Shown piece by piece: positions 61,520-64,000 of a stretch of DNA of 64,000 bases. The notes beneath the pieces are model-generated. The model saw only the letters and a list, made by a program, of their open reading frames with translations. It made no database searches and was not told where the DNA came from. The stretch's first letter is position 1. Every line of letters starts with the position of its first letter. The stretch is from Fratercula arctica (Eukaryota; Chordata; Aves; Charadriiformes; Alcidae): positions 184,224,455 through 184,288,454 of the forward strand of contig CANTUZ010000001.1 of assembly GCA_947846985.1 (NCBI GenBank), read 5' to 3'. The position numbers were made by a program, and so were the translations under genes.

Positions 61520-62058
61520 ACTCTTGTGAGACCCGAACTGGAGTACTGTATCCAGCTCTAGGGGCCCCAACATAAGAAGAATGGATCTGCTGGAGCAAGT
61601 CCAGAGGAGGGCCACAAAGATGATCAGAGGGCTGGAGCACCTCTCCTATGAAGACAGGCTGAGACAGTTGGGGTTATTCAGCCTGGAGAAGAGAAGGCTC
61701 CGGGGAGACCTTATAGCAGCCTTCCAGTAGCTAAAGGGGGCTACAGGAAAGATGGGGAGGGACTCTGTATCAGGGTGTGTAGTGATAGGATGAGGGGTAA
61801 CAGTTTTAAACTGAAAGAGGGTAGATTTAGATTAGATGTTAGGAAGAAATTCTTGATTGTGAGGGTGGTGAGACACTGGCACAGATTGCCCAGGGAAGTT
61901 GTGGATGCCCCATCCCTGGAAGCGTTCAAGGCCAGGCTGGATGGGGTTTTGAGCAACCTGGTCTAGTGGGAGGTGTCCATGCCCATGGCTGGGCAGGGGT
62001 TGGAACTACATGGTCTTTAAGGTCCCTTCTAACTCTAACCATTCTGTGATTCTATGAT
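61520..62058 (+). mobile_element. CR1 LINE, 5'-truncated 3' end (copy B)
   Basis: Same extent as copy A: an ELEYCIQL block followed by a stop and frameshift near 61560-61580, then the SPEEG/GGPQR out-of-frame region, the C-terminal blocks from 61775, the ORF2 stop at 61964-61966, and a tail with GGAACTACATGGTCTTTAAG and ATTCTGTGATTCTATGAT. Confidence 0.95.
61775..61966 (+). pseudogene. CR1 ORF2 extreme C-terminus (copy B)
   Basis: 63 codons, RMRGNSFKL to SNLV, with one residue different from copy A. It contains no catalytic site. Confidence 0.85.
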
Positions 62059-64000
62059 ACTGGCAATGAGAAGATAACACCAAAAATAGAAACCAGAACC
62101 TTTGCTTCAAATTCAAAGTTAGGAATGGGATAGACCTATGCTCCAAGAGGAGGTGGTTGTCAGAGGAAGGAGATGAACATGGGAATTCTGCTCTAGGTTT
62201 CAACTGTCTGCTTATCTTTGCAAGTGGGCCTTAAACTGAGCTGAGAGAAAATGTCTTGATGAGATGAAGGATGTTCATCTTAACTGCCCTCAGTGTTGGT
62301 GTCTTGCACCACCGTGAATACTGGCAAAAGCTAATAAGGAAAATGACTAGTAGGTGACTGTTGAAGCAAAATGAGCTTATTACCTGACACTTCACCATCT
62401 TCATTAGAGAAGATTTATGCTAACTATAGCGACAACATTACTAGATTTATAGACCTAAAGTAATAAAAGGCAAAGTTCCTCTTTACTCAACGGAAGCACC
62501 ATTGTCGAGATTTATATCAGAAAGCCACTTCATCAGCTTCTGATTAATAATTTATTAACAGCATGGACTCATTCAATTATTTCTTTCTAATATTTTCACC
62601 CTTTTTCTTTCTCCACCAAAAATACAATTCATTATAAAATGCTGTCAAAGGTAACTGATGTAGTTGAAGATGAACGTCTTTAAAAAAAATATGAAATTCT
62701 TGTTTAGAAAAAAGATGCCAACTTTCATACCCACAAATTAATGCCTAATAATGACACACAAAATGATGAATAATTAACATCTTAAAGCAATATTTGACCA
62801 CCCACTATTGCTTCCTGAAGACAAATATTGGGAATATATTTTTACAGGGATGAATAATTTTATTACCAGCAATATAATCTGTAGTTACAGAAATTGAACT
62901 CTTAATAGGAGTAACAGGATGAAACTAAGGATAAGAAAATTTTGTTTGGATGTTGAGACAAACTTCTTAACAGTGAAATCTGTTATACTGTGCTGTCCTT
63001 TTTAGGAGCACATTATTTTCATATTTATTTTACCCTCAGTGTCCCACAAGTCACGCTGATTTCAAGACCAAAGCACTCCATGGAGTTTGACTTTAAACAC
63101 AGACGATTGAAAAAGAAAACTCTTACTTTTTAACTCCATTTGAAAAATATTCTTCCAAATGTTGTGTTATTGGCAGATATAAGACAACATGCCACTATTA
63201 CTGTATCTTTTCGAAACAGATTTTGGCGTAAGAAAGGGATTTGTCTACATACTCTACATTCTGCCACTTCATAAGTTAATTTAAAAAAAAAATCTTAAAC
63301 ACAGTGGGGAAGGAAGGAAGTAACATAATAATACTATAATACCAGTTGTTCACATATATTTTCCCTAATAGTTCCCTAATAACTGGTGACACTGTGCATT
63401 GGAAAGTCTTTCATGATCCCAGGAATCATCTTTCTTGAACTTATTAAGAAGAAAAGGTGTCAGAAAAAAAAAAAAAAAAAAAAATTGTTTTATTTGGGGA
63501 GGGAAGCTTCACCAATGATGATCAGTGGTGATTTCTTGGATTTGTTGCTTATATGAGGCAATATATATGTATATCAGATGTACCTATAACTGAATTTATA
63601 AGAAAAGCTGCATTAAATTTCTTACCTTTTGCTTTTTTCATGGTCAGCCCTCTGCCTGGCAGATGGTGATGAGATCCAGGAGCATCTCTAGTCATTAAAA
63701 GCAATACCAATCTTGTTAGTTAATTTCACACAAAGCTGTGTGCGACCAGTAATAAGTCTTTACACCCGTCTGTTCTTGCTGGGTATGAATAGATTATTTG
63801 GGAGCGGGCTGTCTTTATGATTTACCCAATACTTTATTTCATCCAGTCACCATGAGGGAGATGGTTATGAATAGGACATAATTAATGATGAATTTGTAGT
63901 ATATATTGTTACATATTCATTCTTCAGAGATTCATCAGAGGAAAACTAGACATTTTTAAATTCATTGAAGTATTGGTTATAAGCAGGTTTGTGCATAAAA
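62059..64000. other. AT-rich non-coding DNA to window end
   Basis: No gene or dispersed repeat is recognised. An A-run of about 20 lies at 63464-63484. Confidence 0.55.
63464..63484. repeat. Poly-A tract
   Basis: About 20 consecutive A residues, with no recognisable retroposed sequence upstream. Confidence 0.88.

Noticed and set aside
1..64000. tRNA, rRNA, small-RNA genes and CRISPR arrays
   Set aside because: I looked for tRNA B-box-like motifs, rRNA-like blocks and regularly spaced repeats and saw none. A covariance-model scan would be needed to exclude small RNAs such as microRNAs.

Overview
The window reads as a piece of a bird nuclear genome. It is AT-rich and almost gene-free. Its dispersed repeats are CR1 LINEs whose 3' ends close with short ATTCTATG/ATTCTGTG-type octamer repeats, as in birds, plus two avian-type endogenous-retrovirus long terminal repeats (LTRs). 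I see nothing prokaryotic: no operons, ribosome binding sites or CRISPR array. I cannot name the species.

Layout. 1-2.88 kb is unannotated AT-rich DNA. 2.88-3.26 kb is a decayed, internally deleted piece of CR1 ORF1 (+). 3.3-15.7 kb is non-coding with homopolymer and dinucleotide tracts. 15.72-16.27 kb is a solo LTR (+). 21.15-21.77 kb is a CR1 3' end (-). 32.78-32.96 kb holds the only credible host coding exon (+): 177 bp, one frame open throughout, good acceptor and acceptable donor; I could not identify the gene. 38.39-38.48 kb is a short CR1 tail (+). 42.13-43.20 kb is a CR1 (-) missing the middle of its reverse transcriptase (RT). 47.44-47.77 kb is a smaller, similarly gutted CR1 (-).

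The densest part is 51.2-56.4 kb (+). An outer CR1 supplies the ORF1 C-terminus, an ORF2 endonuclease with an open 259-codon frame, then, after a gap, the endonuclease-RT linker and the RT C-terminus. In the gap lies a second, better preserved CR1 (about 52.30-55.17 kb) carrying endonuclease, complete RT core and 3' end. The simplest reading is a CR1 inserted into a CR1. Next come a solo LTR with recognisable ends (56.77-57.35 kb, +) and two CR1 3' ends (58.16-58.71 and 61.52-62.06 kb, +). These two share a nearly identical tract of about 260 bp inside much more diverged flanks, which suggests gene conversion.

All the retroelement reading frames are broken or partial, so nothing here appears able to move. 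If the 32.8 kb exon is real, most of the window is probably intron of one long gene on the + strand. I found no convincing new biological system. The items most worth a second look are the nested CR1, the conversion-like tract, the isolated esterase-type ORF1 remnant and the unidentified exon. Element boundaries are read by eye and may be off by 10-50 bases.
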